NCBI GenBank assembly: GCA_024138025.1
Contig: JAMXBD010000058.1
Location: 1,488,001 to 1,552,000, forward strand
DNA from: Combretum micranthum
Taxonomy: Eukaryota > Streptophyta > Magnoliopsida > Myrtales > Combretaceae
DNA: 64,000 nt
Direction: 5' to 3'
The translations under genes were made by a program, and so were the position numbers. Position 1 is the first letter of the stretch; each line of letters starts with the position of its first letter. Under the pieces are notes generated by a model. The model saw nothing but the letters and a program-made list of their open reading frames with translations, did not search any database and had not been told where the DNA came from. This document shows, piece after piece, positions 23,311 to 34,437 of this stretch.

Positions 23311-26300
23311 TGTCGAGCCTGAATTTTGAAAATCATCCGGTTCATTTCTTTTAACTCGATTCATATTAAACCCTAACCCATTTAACATGAAATCCTCGAC
23401 TAGGGATTAAAAGAAATTTAATTTTGAAAATATTTTGGAGTCGCCAACCGATAAAAATCGGAAAAAAAATGAAAAGTTAGGATTAATGGGTAGGTTAATC
23501 CTAACTTAGCCACTAGTCTGCGAAAATTTGATTTTAAAACCAAACTTAAAAAAAATACCAGATATCTGAGTCCGGGGGCTATAAATTAAAATCTAAGCGG
23601 TTACCACTTTAAGTTTAAAATTTAGAATTTATCCTTTTCTAAAAACTTGCAAAAAGAATACATAAAAAAAATAATAACAATATTAATAAGTCAGAAATCA
23701 TTTTTAATTATTTTCTATTTAATTTTTAGAAAACATATAACAATTACAAAGGAAAAACAAAACATTCAAAGATTATATATAAAAAAAACTTATAAGTACA
23801 TTCAGAAATAATTGCAATATTTATAAAAAAATTAATTAATAGAAATAATATATCAAATACATTTTTATTATATTTAAATTTTTTAGAAAACAAATAACAA
23901 ACTAATGAATTTAAACTTATAATATCTAATTAACTAAATAATAAACAAAATAAATAAATTTATATTTTTTAATGTCGCCCGAAGGTGCCTACGTACTCGC
24001 TAATCGAGATCAGACAAAACGTAGTTCTCTTGTAAAGAACTTAATTTGTTGATCAATTTTATATTTTTGAACTATTCTCACTTTAAGTTCATTAAATTTT
24101 GAATTTTTATGAAAATCATTTTTATTGATGATCCTATGATCTAATCAATTGATTTTTCATTTCATGAAAAACATATTTTTTCTAAGTTCAAAAATCATTT
24201 TTCTAAAAAAATCGATTTATGATAATTCATGGCTAATTTAATGCTACATGAAAATCAATTTTGATTAAACAATATTAATATTTTCATAGCAAATTTATGA
24301 AAACATTTTTGAATAACTTTAATTATTTTCAAAGTCAATTTATGAAAATAATTTTGCAAACTTTGAATATTATCTACATAGTAAATTTATGAAGATAATT
24401 TTGATAAAAACTTGATTAATATCTTCATAGTAAATTTATGAAGATAAATTTTTATAAAAACTGATTAATATCTTCATAGTAAATTTATGAAGATAAATTC
24501 TTATAAAAAACTTGATCAATATCATGATTCTCAAAAATATTCAACAACAATTCTTTTCTTCTCATTCATTCTTCCATATCCATAAATTCAATTTCTTAAA
24601 AAAATCCATTTTATTCTATTCAAAAACAATTTTCATTTCTTATTTAACAACAATTTTGGTTTAAAAAAATCATTTACAATTTATTATTTTTCAAAATTCA
24701 ATAACCATCACATATGTTCAGAATATATTCAAAATATATCTAACAAAATACAAAAACAAAACATCTCATGCATCAAATATATATTTAGAGATCAATTTAT
24801 ATGCAAATACATATTTATAAAATATTCAAAAATATCAGAAAATGTTAAAACATGTAAATTTACATTAAAAATAATTATTCTAATTTTTTTAGATTTTTCT
24901 GAATTTTTCTGGATTTTTTACGAATTTTTATTAATTTTTTCCTATTTTTGAAATTAAATATATAATAAATAAATAATAAAATATTGCGAACTAACCTGGA
25001 CGTTGGATTTTCTCGATCAGATCTCAACCGTCTGATCTGTGGACCAAATCTGACCGTCTGATCCTTTGACTAGCGATCTGGACCGTGGATCTGCTTGATC
25101 AAATTGGACCGTAGGATCCTCTGATTTAATTTGGACCGCAGGATCTGCTGACTTTTGACCGATGACCGTTGACCGACGAACCGATCGAGTTGGGTTCAGA
25201 TTTCGGGTCGGATCTCGGAGCTCCGACGGGTGAAGAAGACGATGACGTGGCTTCAAAGCGTTCCTCGGCCGATTCTGGTGGTCCTCGATCCCAGAAACCT
25301 TGTCAGCCCAACGTGAATGGAGGAGCTGCGTCTTCTGGTGGTGGTGGTTCACTCCCAAAACCACCGGAAGTGGTGGTTCGTGTGGTGGTTGACGGCGGCT
25401 AGGGTTTTAAAAAAAAATCAAAACATTTACAGAGATGATTTTGATCAATTTGATCAAATCTAAGCAAACTAAAACAATCAAAACTAGTTTCTAACACTAA
25501 TAAAGCACTCAATTTGATCAAATATGATCCAATCACTTCGAATTTGAAAAATTCGAATCCTAAACCCTAAATTCGAAAATTTCGAATTGAATTTATTGTG
25601 TGTGTGTTTCTTGCAATTGAATTCTGCTTTCTGCTTGTGGGGTGATCCTATTTATAGAGTTGAATCGATTTATCTTTTGGAAGCTTTATGATGGTTCAAT
25701 TTTCGAATCACGAATCGTTATATTTTTTTAAATAAGAACGATTCAAAATTGGGACTCGATTTTGATTGTTGGTTCACATGATCACGAATCTTGTGTTTAC
25801 AGATCATGACTCCTTGATTAAGTGTATTTAATTTGATCAATTGATACAATTCGGCCAATTTTGAAATTTGAAGAAACATGTTCATTCGAATTTTTTCCCA
25901 ATTTTCATGCCTTAATTAAGATGCCTTTTGGGATGAAATAATACATGAATTATGTATAGATGTGATGTATCCCATGCTTAGTTTGTGTCTGTACAGTTAA
26001 TTTCGAAAAAACACAAAGATTCATTGATCAAATGGTGTCTCAAAGTGGATGAACCAATGTGTCTTTTGGGAAAAAAAATTGAACAAAAAGGAGGCAAAAT
26101 CTGCCTTGGGCTAGGATCAAACTCGGGTCCCTTTGCTCTTGTGTCCATGGTTTGAACCGTTAGGCCGTTGGCCTGTGCCTTGGTCATATAGCTAAACCAC
26201 TAATACTTAAGGCTAATAAAATATATGTTATATTGAGCTCAAATAATTATTTATTTTTTCCTACATATATTTTATTTACATTACTATTATTCATTTAATT

Positions 26301-26457
26301 ATTTTATTGTATTTATTTTATTCCTCTATTTTTTATTTTTCTATTTTCTCTTATACTATTTATTATTATTATTATATTTTTTGATGAACTCAACATGACA
26401 TTAATTTATTGTAAACTTAAGCCTATTTTTTAATTGGGCAAAAATTGGGTGTCTACA
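23311..26457 (-). repeat. Ogre 5' LTR
   Basis: A 3147-bp direct repeat of 10109-13262, acting as the promoter-bearing LTR of the minus-strand element. It differs from the partner by scattered substitutions and short indels, mostly in homopolymers, plus an extra ATTTTCTATTTA-like stretch near 23710. Confidence 0.92.
25648..25657 (-). promoter_or_regulatory. TATA box of the Ogre 5' LTR
   Basis: On the minus strand CTATAAATAG is followed about 10 bases on by CACCCCACAAGCAG, the likely start of the transcript. The same box is at 12451-12460 in the other LTR. Confidence 0.6.
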
Positions 26458-26462
26458 TGCCC
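26458..26462. repeat. Target-site duplication, right copy (TGCCC)
   Basis: Matches 10104-10108. Confidence 0.9.
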
Positions 26463-26849
26463 AATACTTAACCATTCATTGCATATTTCTAAAACATTTG
26501 CACTATGTTAGGTATGATAGCATATTGTCATGTGCCTAGGAGACATTGCTTCTACTAGTCAGCATGCCATATTCGTATCGTCGTGCACTTAGGAGACTAT
26601 GCTCTTACTAAGTGCAGCAACATATATAAGTAATGCTTTTACTTTTTTTTTTCGTGTTAACTAATCTTTGTGTGCTGAGGAGATATATCTCTAACTTTGT
26701 AGCAACAAAAGAAAATTAATAGAGTAATAAAAGAGAGAGATAAAGAAGACATGATGAGAAGGGCTTTGATAATGTAAGCCTTAATTTTATTCAATAATGT
26801 ATTCAAGGTACATCTATTGTACTCACATATGAAATTTCTTAACATATTG
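26463..26849. repeat. Unassigned flank with a three-copy degenerate repeat
   Basis: Units resembling GTGC-TAGGAGACATTGCTTC-TACTA-CAGCA start near 26531, 26583 and 26670. They could be part of the UTR or LTR of the truncated Tat element that follows, but no terminus is recognisable. Confidence 0.4.
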
Positions 26850-27101
26850 AAAATTGATAGGTGTTGTGACCTTTGTCATTTGTTGGATTCAAAAGTTTGC
26901 AATAGCCACTGTCATGCACTTCATGAATGATGAAGGGACCTTCCCACTTTGGCATAAACTTGGGCACTGGAATACCACGCCGCACATGCTCTGCTGTGCA
27001 AAGTACAACATCGCCTTGTTAGCATGAGCGCTTCCTAACCAAGCGGTCATATGTAGTACTGAGCCGTTGTTGATAATTACGAAGTTATGCTTAGCAGTGT
27101 T

Positions 27102-28344
27102 TCACCTTTCTTCTAATGCTTCTAAATCCAACATACGTAGAGTATCTGGTTCTAAATTTGCGTTGACAGCTAAGCATGCAGATTGAACCAGGATCTCTAC
27201 GAGCATCACTACCACTGAGCCATATACGAGGGAGAATGGTGTTGCTTGTGTAGGACTGCGCTTGGATGTCCTGTAGGCCCATAATGCTAGGGGAAGCTTG
27301 TCCTGCCATTCTTTATGATTGTCATGCACCATATAACTGAGCATCTTCAAAAGCATCTTGTTGGTAGCTTCTGCTTGTCCATTTCCCGTAGGATAGCAGG
27401 GTGTGGACCTCACATGATCAACATTATAAGAGGTCAACAATTGCCAGACATGTGAGTTGACAAAGGCATCCCATTATCCGAAAGAACATGTTTTGGGATT
27501 CCAAAGCGACAGATGACATGTTCTTTCGTGAAAGTCGCTACCATTGGTTTGGTAGCTTTCTTCAATGGGATTGCTTCTACCCATTTAGTAAAACACTTTG
27601 TCTCTGCTAAAATCCAAATATACCCCTTTGATGGTGGATGGATCGGACCAATCAAATCAAATGCCCAAGTATGGAATGGCCATAGAGTAGTTAAGCTGTG
27701 AAGTACGACAGCGGGAGCATGGATTGCATGGCCATGTTTCTGACAGGCAACACACTTCTTTGCAAAGTTAAAGGCATTGGTCTCCATGGTAGGCCAATAA
27801 TATCATAGATTCAACAAATGATAGTATAACTTCCTTCCTCCTTGATGCTCGCCACCATCTCCAAAGTGAGTTTTGGCTAATATAGTATCTGTTTCAGGAG
27901 GAGCGATACACCTAAGAGGTTTTCCCATGAATGATACCCTATATAACTCATCTTCATGTATGATGTATTTCCTTACCTTGTGCTTGACTAGCCGCGCATC
28001 CGTGCTATTTATGGGTAAGGTGTTATTCTTCAAATAGTCAATATATGGTCGTCGCTAGTCACCAACGCTTGCTATAAAGTTGCATTTACCCTGATCCAGT
28101 AGTTAGAACATTTCGGGTAGCTTATCTACAGCTGAGAAGTGTCTTTGGACATGGTTGGCCAATAATACCCCGCACGCTGAATGCGGCAATACAGGGGTGG
28201 TCCTTCCTCTCCACACCAGAGTATATGGTATTTATCCAACTTAAGATGAGCTTGCTTTGCACAGATGTAACATGCTAGGATGCCATTTGGCCCTTTGAAG
28301 TAGAGGACATCATTGATGCGAGTAAAATTTTTCAAAGTTGACAC
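27102..28344 (-). pseudogene. Tat-element integrase, broken into four or more pieces
   Basis: The N-terminal part is present twice in partial form (28344-28126 and 28033-27803, both with YRISF or YCRIQ-like zinc-finger surroundings), suggesting local rearrangement or poor decay. The core (27787-27434) has CVACQKHG, HTWAFDLIGPIH and HVLSDNGMPL. The rest (27440-27102) has TPCYPTGNGQAEATNK with the catalytic E, then WAYRTSKRSPTQATPFSLVYG. A frameshift lies at about 27437. The piece 26940-27060 encodes the damaged C-terminal domain. Confidence 0.8.
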
Positions 28345-28359
28345 AAAAGCCGCGTTGGG

Positions 28360-29250
28360 TTATGCTAGCTGCGTCTTAATGGGCATACACCAATCATCGT
28401 ATGCTTCCTCTTCTTCGTCTACTAAGTTTAAAGTTGTATAGGGGATAGATTTCTTGATAACCTGTACATTCAGGTGGTCTTCTTTAGTCTCCATGGGAAC
28501 CTTAGAAGCCAGTGTTGCCAATGCATCTACATAACTATTACTCGATCGCTTGGTGTGCTCATATCTTACTAGATTGAATTTCTCAACAAGAGCTTGCATT
28601 GCAGCCTTGTAAGGCACAAGTGTTGGCTCTTTGAGGGCGAACTCGCCATTTGCTTGCTTTATTATCAGATTTGAGTCACTGCGGATGCATAGGTGTGATG
28701 CTCCGGTATTTTGAGAAAAAATGAGTCCAAGAAGGAGCGCTTCATACTCAGCCTCGTTGTTGGTATAATGAAAGTCTAACTTGAATGCCAGAGGTATCTC
28801 CTGACCTGTTGGAGATGTCAAAACTACTCCAGCTCCCCGTCCAATGCTATTAGGAGCCATCAAATTGTACTTGCTATTCTCCATCCAGTTCTACCATCAT
28901 CAAGCCTTCATGAAATTCTATCAGGATCAGGTTCGTGGCATGAGTTCCATCTGTAATGGGAAATTATGCCAAGAGATCAATTAAGCTTGAAACTTAATAG
29001 CCTTAGGTGGTATGACAGTGATGTCAATTTCTAACAACAAAAGCAACCATTTAGCAGTCCTTCCTGATAAAGCCGGTCGTGACAGCAAATATTTGATGGG
29101 ATCGGAGTTTGTGACAAGGTTAACTTTGTGTGCCAAAAAGTAGAGGTGGAGCTTCTGTGTTGTGAATACCAACGCGAGACAGTATTTCTCGCATGTTGAG
29201 TAATTGATCTCGCTTCCTTGAAGGGAGTGACTCAAGTATACATTGGACAT
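28360..29250 (-). pseudogene. Tat-element RNase H and second RNase H
   Basis: 29250-28981 carries the C-terminal half of RNase H (EKYCLALVFTTQKLHLYF, SDPIKYLLSRPALSGR). 28884-28360 carries the archaeal-type RNase H with AEYEALLLGL, IRSDSNLIIKQ and YVDALATLAS; its first catalytic aspartate box (usually FDGA) is lost near 28884. A stop and about 100 bases of shifted frame separate the two. Confidence 0.8.
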
Positions 29251-29411
29251 TCGATACCATCAAATTCTTGAGCCAATAAGGCGCTGATGGAATTATCTGT
29301 GGATGTTAGATAGAGGATCATTGGCAAGCCTTTTACTGACATGGTCATTGTATGGGGGGAAGTAAGTATTCCCTTAATCTTTTGCATTGCCTCCTCTTGA
29401 GCCTGCCCCCA

Positions 29412-30219
29412 CTAAAATGAAGTTCCCTTCTTCATAAGGTGTTGCAGGGGATATGAAATTTCTACCAATGTAGGTTTGAATCGCCTAATGTAAGAAACTT
29501 TCCCCAAAAATGTCTTCAATTCCTTTGGATTGGTTGGTGAAGGCATGGACCTTATGGCCTGTACTTTAGTTGGATCGACGTCAATCACTTGTCTATGAAC
29601 AACAAATCTAAGGAATTTTTCGAATGAGACTCTAAACATGCACTTCAGTGGGTTCATACGTAGCTTATACAGTCTACTTCTTTCAAATACCTTATAGAGG
29701 TGATCAAATGATCAGGTGCCCTCCTGGACTCGATGACTATGTCATTAACATAATCTTCCATGAAATCGTGCATCATGTCATGAAAGAGTGCGGTCATTGC
29801 TCTTTGATAAGTGGCACCCATATTCTTAAGCCCAAAGGCATGATGATGTAGTAAAAGTTTCCTACTGGTGTTCTGAAAGCAGTACGTTCAACGTCTCCAG
29901 CAGCCATCTTGATTTGATTGTACCCACTAAAATCATCCATGAATGAAAATAACCCATGGCTAGCTGTGGCGTCTACTAATGTATCTATGTTGGGAAGTGA
30001 GAAATCATCCTTTGGGCATGCTTTATTGAGATCGCGAAAGTCGACACAAACACGGATCTGCCCATTCTTCTTCTTTACTGGCACTATATTAGTTAGCCAT
30101 GTAGGGTGTTCGATTGGCTTGATGAAGCCAGTTCGAAGCAACTTCTCAATTTCCTTCTTTATTTGGAGTTCAACCTCTGGACAAAATACGTGGCGTTTGC
30201 TTGATAGGCTTAGCACCAA
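29412..30219 (-). pseudogene. Tat-element reverse transcriptase with altered active site
   Basis: 30219-29794 has EIEKLLRTGFIKPIEHPTWL, VCVDFRDLNKACPKDDFSLP and FSFMDDFSGYNQIKM. 29657-29412 has the RT connection part (MNPLKCMF, FLGKVSYIRRF). Between them, on the minus strand near 29760-29735, the usual YVDD reads YVND, so a catalytic aspartate is asparagine. Frameshifts near 29795 and 29690 also break the chain. Confidence 0.82.
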
Positions 30220-30535
30220 GTGTCATGTTCAATCTATGCACCATTAGTGTGGGATCTAGTCCAGGCATTTCATCATATGTCTATGCAAACATATCTCTAT
30301 AATTCTTCAATAACTCTACTAAATTGACCTTGATCTCCGGCAAAAGGCTTTTGCTAATGAAGATAGGTCGTGAGCCTTCTCCTGGTCCTGCGAGGTCCAA
30401 CTCTTCAACCTCTTCTACTTGAGGTTTCATCTGGTCTTGCAACTATGGGGGTTGGGGGTGTGGGGCGGGTTGGGTTTCTTGTATCATCATGGGATCTAAA
30501 GATGACATGAAAGCTTCTTTAGATCCCATAGACCG

Positions 30536-30940
30536 TCATAAGTAATATACCCTTTTCCCGTTGGGTTGAATAAAACTTTCGACCTCAGTAACTTGCTTTT
30601 GCTTCTTCCTACCACCATGAGACCCATGTCTCCTCTTTTTATTTTGTTTCTCTTGAGTCTCCTTCCACGTAGGTAGTGGTATGCCAGAGGGCTTCACCAT
30701 AGCTGTCTTTCCTTCCTCAGCATACTCATCGAAGAAGCTGGCTTTAACAAGATATGATTCGTTGTACTCAAAAGGATTCTTTGCAGTGAGAATGAATACA
30801 TCTTTCCCTTTCCAATAACCCTTCATACACTGATGCAGTGTTGAAGGTATAAGGTTATGATCATGTAGCCACTTCCTTCCAATAAGCAGGTGGTAGGATA
30901 TGGGCGCATCAATCACATGGAATCGCGTGGAGCTTTGGAT
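30536..30940 (-). pseudogene. Tat-element protease, C-terminal part
   Basis: This contains FHVIDAPISYHLLIGRKWLH, the protease end motif, then a linker with KKQKQ-rich sequence. The N-terminal part of the same domain lies beyond the solo LTR at 34666-34870 (GYVNVGFKVGP in the same frame up to the insertion). Confidence 0.75.
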
Positions 30941-30945
30941 TGGTC
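30941..30945. repeat. Target-site duplication of the solo LTR, left (TGGTC)
   Basis: Identical to 34661-34665. Confidence 0.88.
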
Positions 30946-31780
30946 TGTAAACCCCTGTTTTCTAAGCCCTAAACCTTAAGCCGGAAAGTCTACCGGAGAC
31001 CTTAGGTCAACGGATCATGAGTAAAACCCTACAGTTTAGATCCTGAAAACCCGAGTTCGTAAATCGAGGAGTCGAAAAATAATTAAAGTGTTTAGAATAG
31101 TCCGTAATAATATTTGAATTATTAAAAATATCAGATCGGTTCAATTTCTGCTTATTTCGAACCCGTTTGGATACTGCTTTGGAAAGCGTGTCCCGGGGCT
31201 CGAAAAATTAAAAATATATCTTTAATATTTTTAGACTCGTATTTTTATAAGGATTTCAAAAATATCAAGTTTAGAATTTTTCGGATTCTAAAAATATCAG
31301 TTATAGCTCATATAAGCTTATTTTACTCTTACCGGTAACTTAATTGTTAAATTTCTAAAAATAATTTAATTGATTATTTTATTTAAATCATAAAAATTCT
31401 GCTACTTAAATAAAAATATTTTTCTTAATTTATTTCATATATTTTCTTATTCAAAAAGCCACTTTATCTCAAGTACACATACATTATCATTACTACACAT
31501 TATTATGTCTTCTTTTGCTTTTTCTTACACTTCCATTTCCCAAAATTGCAGCTGCCCATTCCCCATAAAATTAGTCACTTTTCATTATTTTTAATTATTT
31601 ATTTGATATTTTAAAGTCTATTTTAAGTTAGAAATGGATGCAACTTGTTACACTTTCAAAAATACAAATTGGAATCAAACCACACACACTCCCCCACACT
31701 CACAAATCACGCCAGCCCCTCCCCTTGTTGCAGCTGCAAGTTCTATTTTTTTTTAAATTTATTTAACACTCTTATATCTC

Positions 31781-31789
31781 TATTTAAGC
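31781..31789 (+). promoter_or_regulatory. Candidate TATA box of the solo LTR
   Basis: TATTTAAGC is followed by a CT-rich leader about 15-90 bases downstream, a common arrangement in plant LTR promoters. The position is inferred from sequence only. Confidence 0.45.
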
Positions 31790-33448
31790 ATCTTATTCTC
31801 TCTCTCTTTCATTTTTACAAACCCTATATTTTTCCTCTCTCTTTTTCCCTCTCTTTTCTCTTCTTTTTGGCTTGTCTTCTCCACAAACAAGCTGTCCCCA
31901 TTTTTCTTTCTTGCTCCCACATATATTTCTTGCAATTATTTGAGGTAATCTTTCCCTTTTTGCTCTTATAAGATGTTCTAGGATGATACCATGGATGTTT
32001 CATGCATCAAAGGACATTCCACAAGCTTAAAAGGCTATGGATGATGATGCCAATAAGTGAAACACTCCTCTAGATGATGATCTCTTTTGTTCTTAGTATT
32101 TTTTATATGGAAGGCTTGTTTATCTTCTTGTTTTTGTGATAGCTTGTAGATCTAGAGTTTTATCAAGCTTTAGTTATGTTTATGTGTAGATCTAGAAGTT
32201 TAAGGCCTACTACAAGTTTTTCTTATGCTTTCATGGTTATATATTGAGTAGATCTTAGATTCAAGTGGAATGAAAAAGAAAAATTCGTAACTTGTCAATT
32301 CCCTATTTTAAAAACCCTCTTTCAAGTCTTAAAATGGAAGCTTTTTTTAAGAAAATGAAGGTTTGATGGATGTATATCATCAAGGCTTCATCATACAAGA
32401 ATCAAAGTTGATTTTCAAAGTTTATTTTCAAAAACAAAAATTGTATTTTCGGATCAAGACAAAGATCCAAAATAAAAACATGTTTTTCAACTCATAAATG
32501 AGGATTTTATTCAAGAAATGAAGGGTTCTTAGGATATAATATGTAATGGGTTGTTTTTCATGAGTTTTGATGAATTTTCTTAAGAGATATGTCCAAAATA
32601 AATTTATGAAAATTCGGATCAAGACCAAGACCTATTTTTGGAACCCATCATTCAACTTTAAAATGAAGATTTAGACAAAAATATAAGGGCTCTTGGTATA
32701 GATATCTTAAGGAATGAATTTTCATAAGTTTAAATGAGTTTTTCCTAAAAGGTATAGCTTAAATCAAGTGTTTTGTAAAAGACAAAATTTAGTTCTTGTA
32801 TTCATTGTGAACTTCAAAGAGAAAATTCGTAATTATGGGGAGACCAATTTTTAAAACCTTCTTTTTGATCTCAAAGCAAGTATTTTATATTGAAAATGGA
32901 ATGCTTTGATGATATATAATATAGGAAAATTATTTTCATTGAGCTAAGTAAGTTTTAGTAAAGAAATTACTCAAAACAAGACAATGAGTTTTGACTTGTG
33001 AATTTCGGTTTTATAAAAATGGATTTTTAGAAGTTTCATTTGAACTTTATGTTTAGTATTAGATAAGTGTGAAATCTCTTAATATTGTTTTGAGAATCTC
33101 CTTGCAAGCTTAGGACTAAAATAAATTGGTCTAAGTAGTTAAATAGAGTAGATATGGAAATTTTTCACAAAGGCTCAAAATCTGGAATTTTCGCAACCCT
33201 ACTGTACAGTACATTTCCGACCCCTAAATGATCTTAAATGTTTGAATTAACTTTAGAAATGGATAGCTCTTTCGAAGTAGGTATAAATCGGTATATTATA
33301 ATCTAAATTCCGAGTTAAAATGAGCTAGATATGACCTTTTTAAGTTAAGGATTCAACCTAGACGGAAATTGACGAACTTAGTAAATAAAATTGTTAAGTT
33401 TAATAGAACTTCATAAGAAATACTCATTGAGGGTATTCTTTGTACCTA

Positions 33449-33518
33449 GGTGAATTGGAGGACGGGTTACCACTTCCCGAGGACTATTACGACTAGTGGA
33501 TTTTCACTACATGGACAA
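33449..33518 (+). other. Small exon-like block with frame ending PEDYYD
   Basis: After a pyrimidine-rich stretch and CCTAG, the frame reads GELEDGLPLPEDYYD then TAG at 33494-33496. A donor-like GTGAGT follows at 33519. The homologous blocks in copies C (36435-36482) and D (37922-37969) give GDSEEEYLYPEDYFD and SDKKYENTLPEDYYD with the same 15-codon length to the stop. In the last seven codons most base differences are at third positions. Whether it is translated is unknown; it may be the last coding piece of a spliced transcript. Confidence 0.5.
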
Positions 33519-33866
33519 GTGAGTTCATTTCTCAATTAATTATGCTCGTGGATGTGCTTGTAGTAGTAGTGGCATTAAACTTAGGAAAAGACAAAATTGT
33601 GATTGAATGGTGATCTAAACTTGCATGAATGAACGATAAGTATATCGAGGCAAGCTTTGTTGTAATAATCTTGTATGAGCTACTATAGATTTGGAATGTC
33701 TGAAAATTGTATGGTCACTTTTAAATTATCTAAGTAATATGTCATGATTATATGAATAAACTATACATGCATATCACGTAGTGAGTCTTTTATCATTGTC
33801 GAGTATGTCTTTGGTGGGACAAAGGTGTACTCGGGAGGCAGCGGGTCTTTAATGAAGGGGACTAGG

Positions 33867-34046
33867 GTTGCATGACTTATGGACCACCCCGTTCAAATAT
33901 TGAAACTATGGTTGCATGACTTATGAACCAACATTAAAAATTGTGGTTGCATGTCTTATGGACCACCCCACTTAAGATTGGGACAATGGTTGCATGTCTT
34001 ATGGACCAACTTTGGAATTGTAGTTGCATGACTTATGAACTACCCC
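33867..34046 (+). repeat. Five-copy tandem repeat, unit GTTGCATGACTTATGGACCA
   Basis: Five units of about 34-44 bp share this core with alternating spacers. It occupies the place that a different repeat (CTTGGCG...) takes in copy A. Confidence 0.8.
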
Positions 34047-34053
34047 AAACCCC

Positions 34054-34099
34054 GAATGGAGGGCGTAAATTCATTCACTCATGACTACCGGAAAGTCAT
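34054..34099 (+). other. Double hairpin in the solo LTR
   Basis: Stem 1: GAATGGA (34054-34060) with TTCATTC (34070-34076), one G-T pair. Stem 2: ATGACT (34081-34086) with AGTCAT (34094-34099), loop ACCGGAA. Confidence 0.6.
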
Positions 34100-34423
34100 A
34101 TGCTTGTTTGCTCATATGCTTGTGCATTCATATGGTTGCTTAATTATAACTTGCTTGTATAGATATTTTAGCTTAGTCGGGCATGTTACTTGAAGAAAAT
34201 GAATCTCACTAAGCATTAGCTTATACCCCAACAGTTTTTGTTGCAGCGTTCCTATTTTTGGATGTTCCGAGAGGACACTTTGTGCAGGTTTATCACATGG
34301 AATTAAAGAGCTTTTGAGGAAGTCGGGACCTAGTATAGGCGTGGACTTCTAGGAAAATCTCTTTAATGTGAATTCATATATGTGTAATTGGAGCTAAACG
34401 ATGTAGACTCCTATTATTTTGGC

Positions 34424-34437
34424 GGGGGTATGCCCCC
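34424..34437 (+). other. GC-rich hairpin GGGGGTATGCCCCC
   Basis: A five-pair GC stem with a TATG loop near the LTR 3' end. The inverted copy E has TAGGGG:CCCCTA at 42575-42590 in the corresponding region. Both lie where the polyadenylation region might be. Confidence 0.45.

Larger units (their letters stand above)
10109..26457 (-). mobile_element. Complete Ogre/Tat-lineage Ty3/Gypsy retrotransposon, 16.35 kb
   Basis: Two collinear 3.15-kb LTRs (10109-13262 and 23311-26457) begin, in the element's sense, TGTAGACACCC and end in GGCTCGACA, and are flanked by TGCCC on both sides. In sense order (descending coordinates) the interior holds a PBS, a leader, an extra ORF1, gag, protease, a probable intron, RT, RNase H, a second RNase H, integrase, tandem repeats and a PPT. 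An ORF before gag, a second archaeal-type RNase H between RNase H and integrase, and very long LTRs together mark the Ogre branch of the Tat lineage. Several frameshifts and stops make it non-autonomous. The LTRs differ by scattered substitutions and small indels, so the insertion is moderately old. Confidence 0.92.
33519..34246 (+). other. Intron-like segment inside the solo LTR
   Basis: GTGAGT at 33519-33524 and TTTTTGTTGCAG ending at 34246 frame a 728-base segment. A CTCACTAAGC block 30-40 bases before the acceptor could hold the branch point. The same signals are 676 bases apart in copy C (36533-37208) and 726 in copy D (37990-38715). Splicing is inferred. Confidence 0.45.

Noticed and set aside
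31645..31971. 108-codon frame in the solo LTR leader
   Set aside because: Leucine/phenylalanine/serine-rich translation of a CT-rich leader; no counterpart is open in the other LTR copies visible here.
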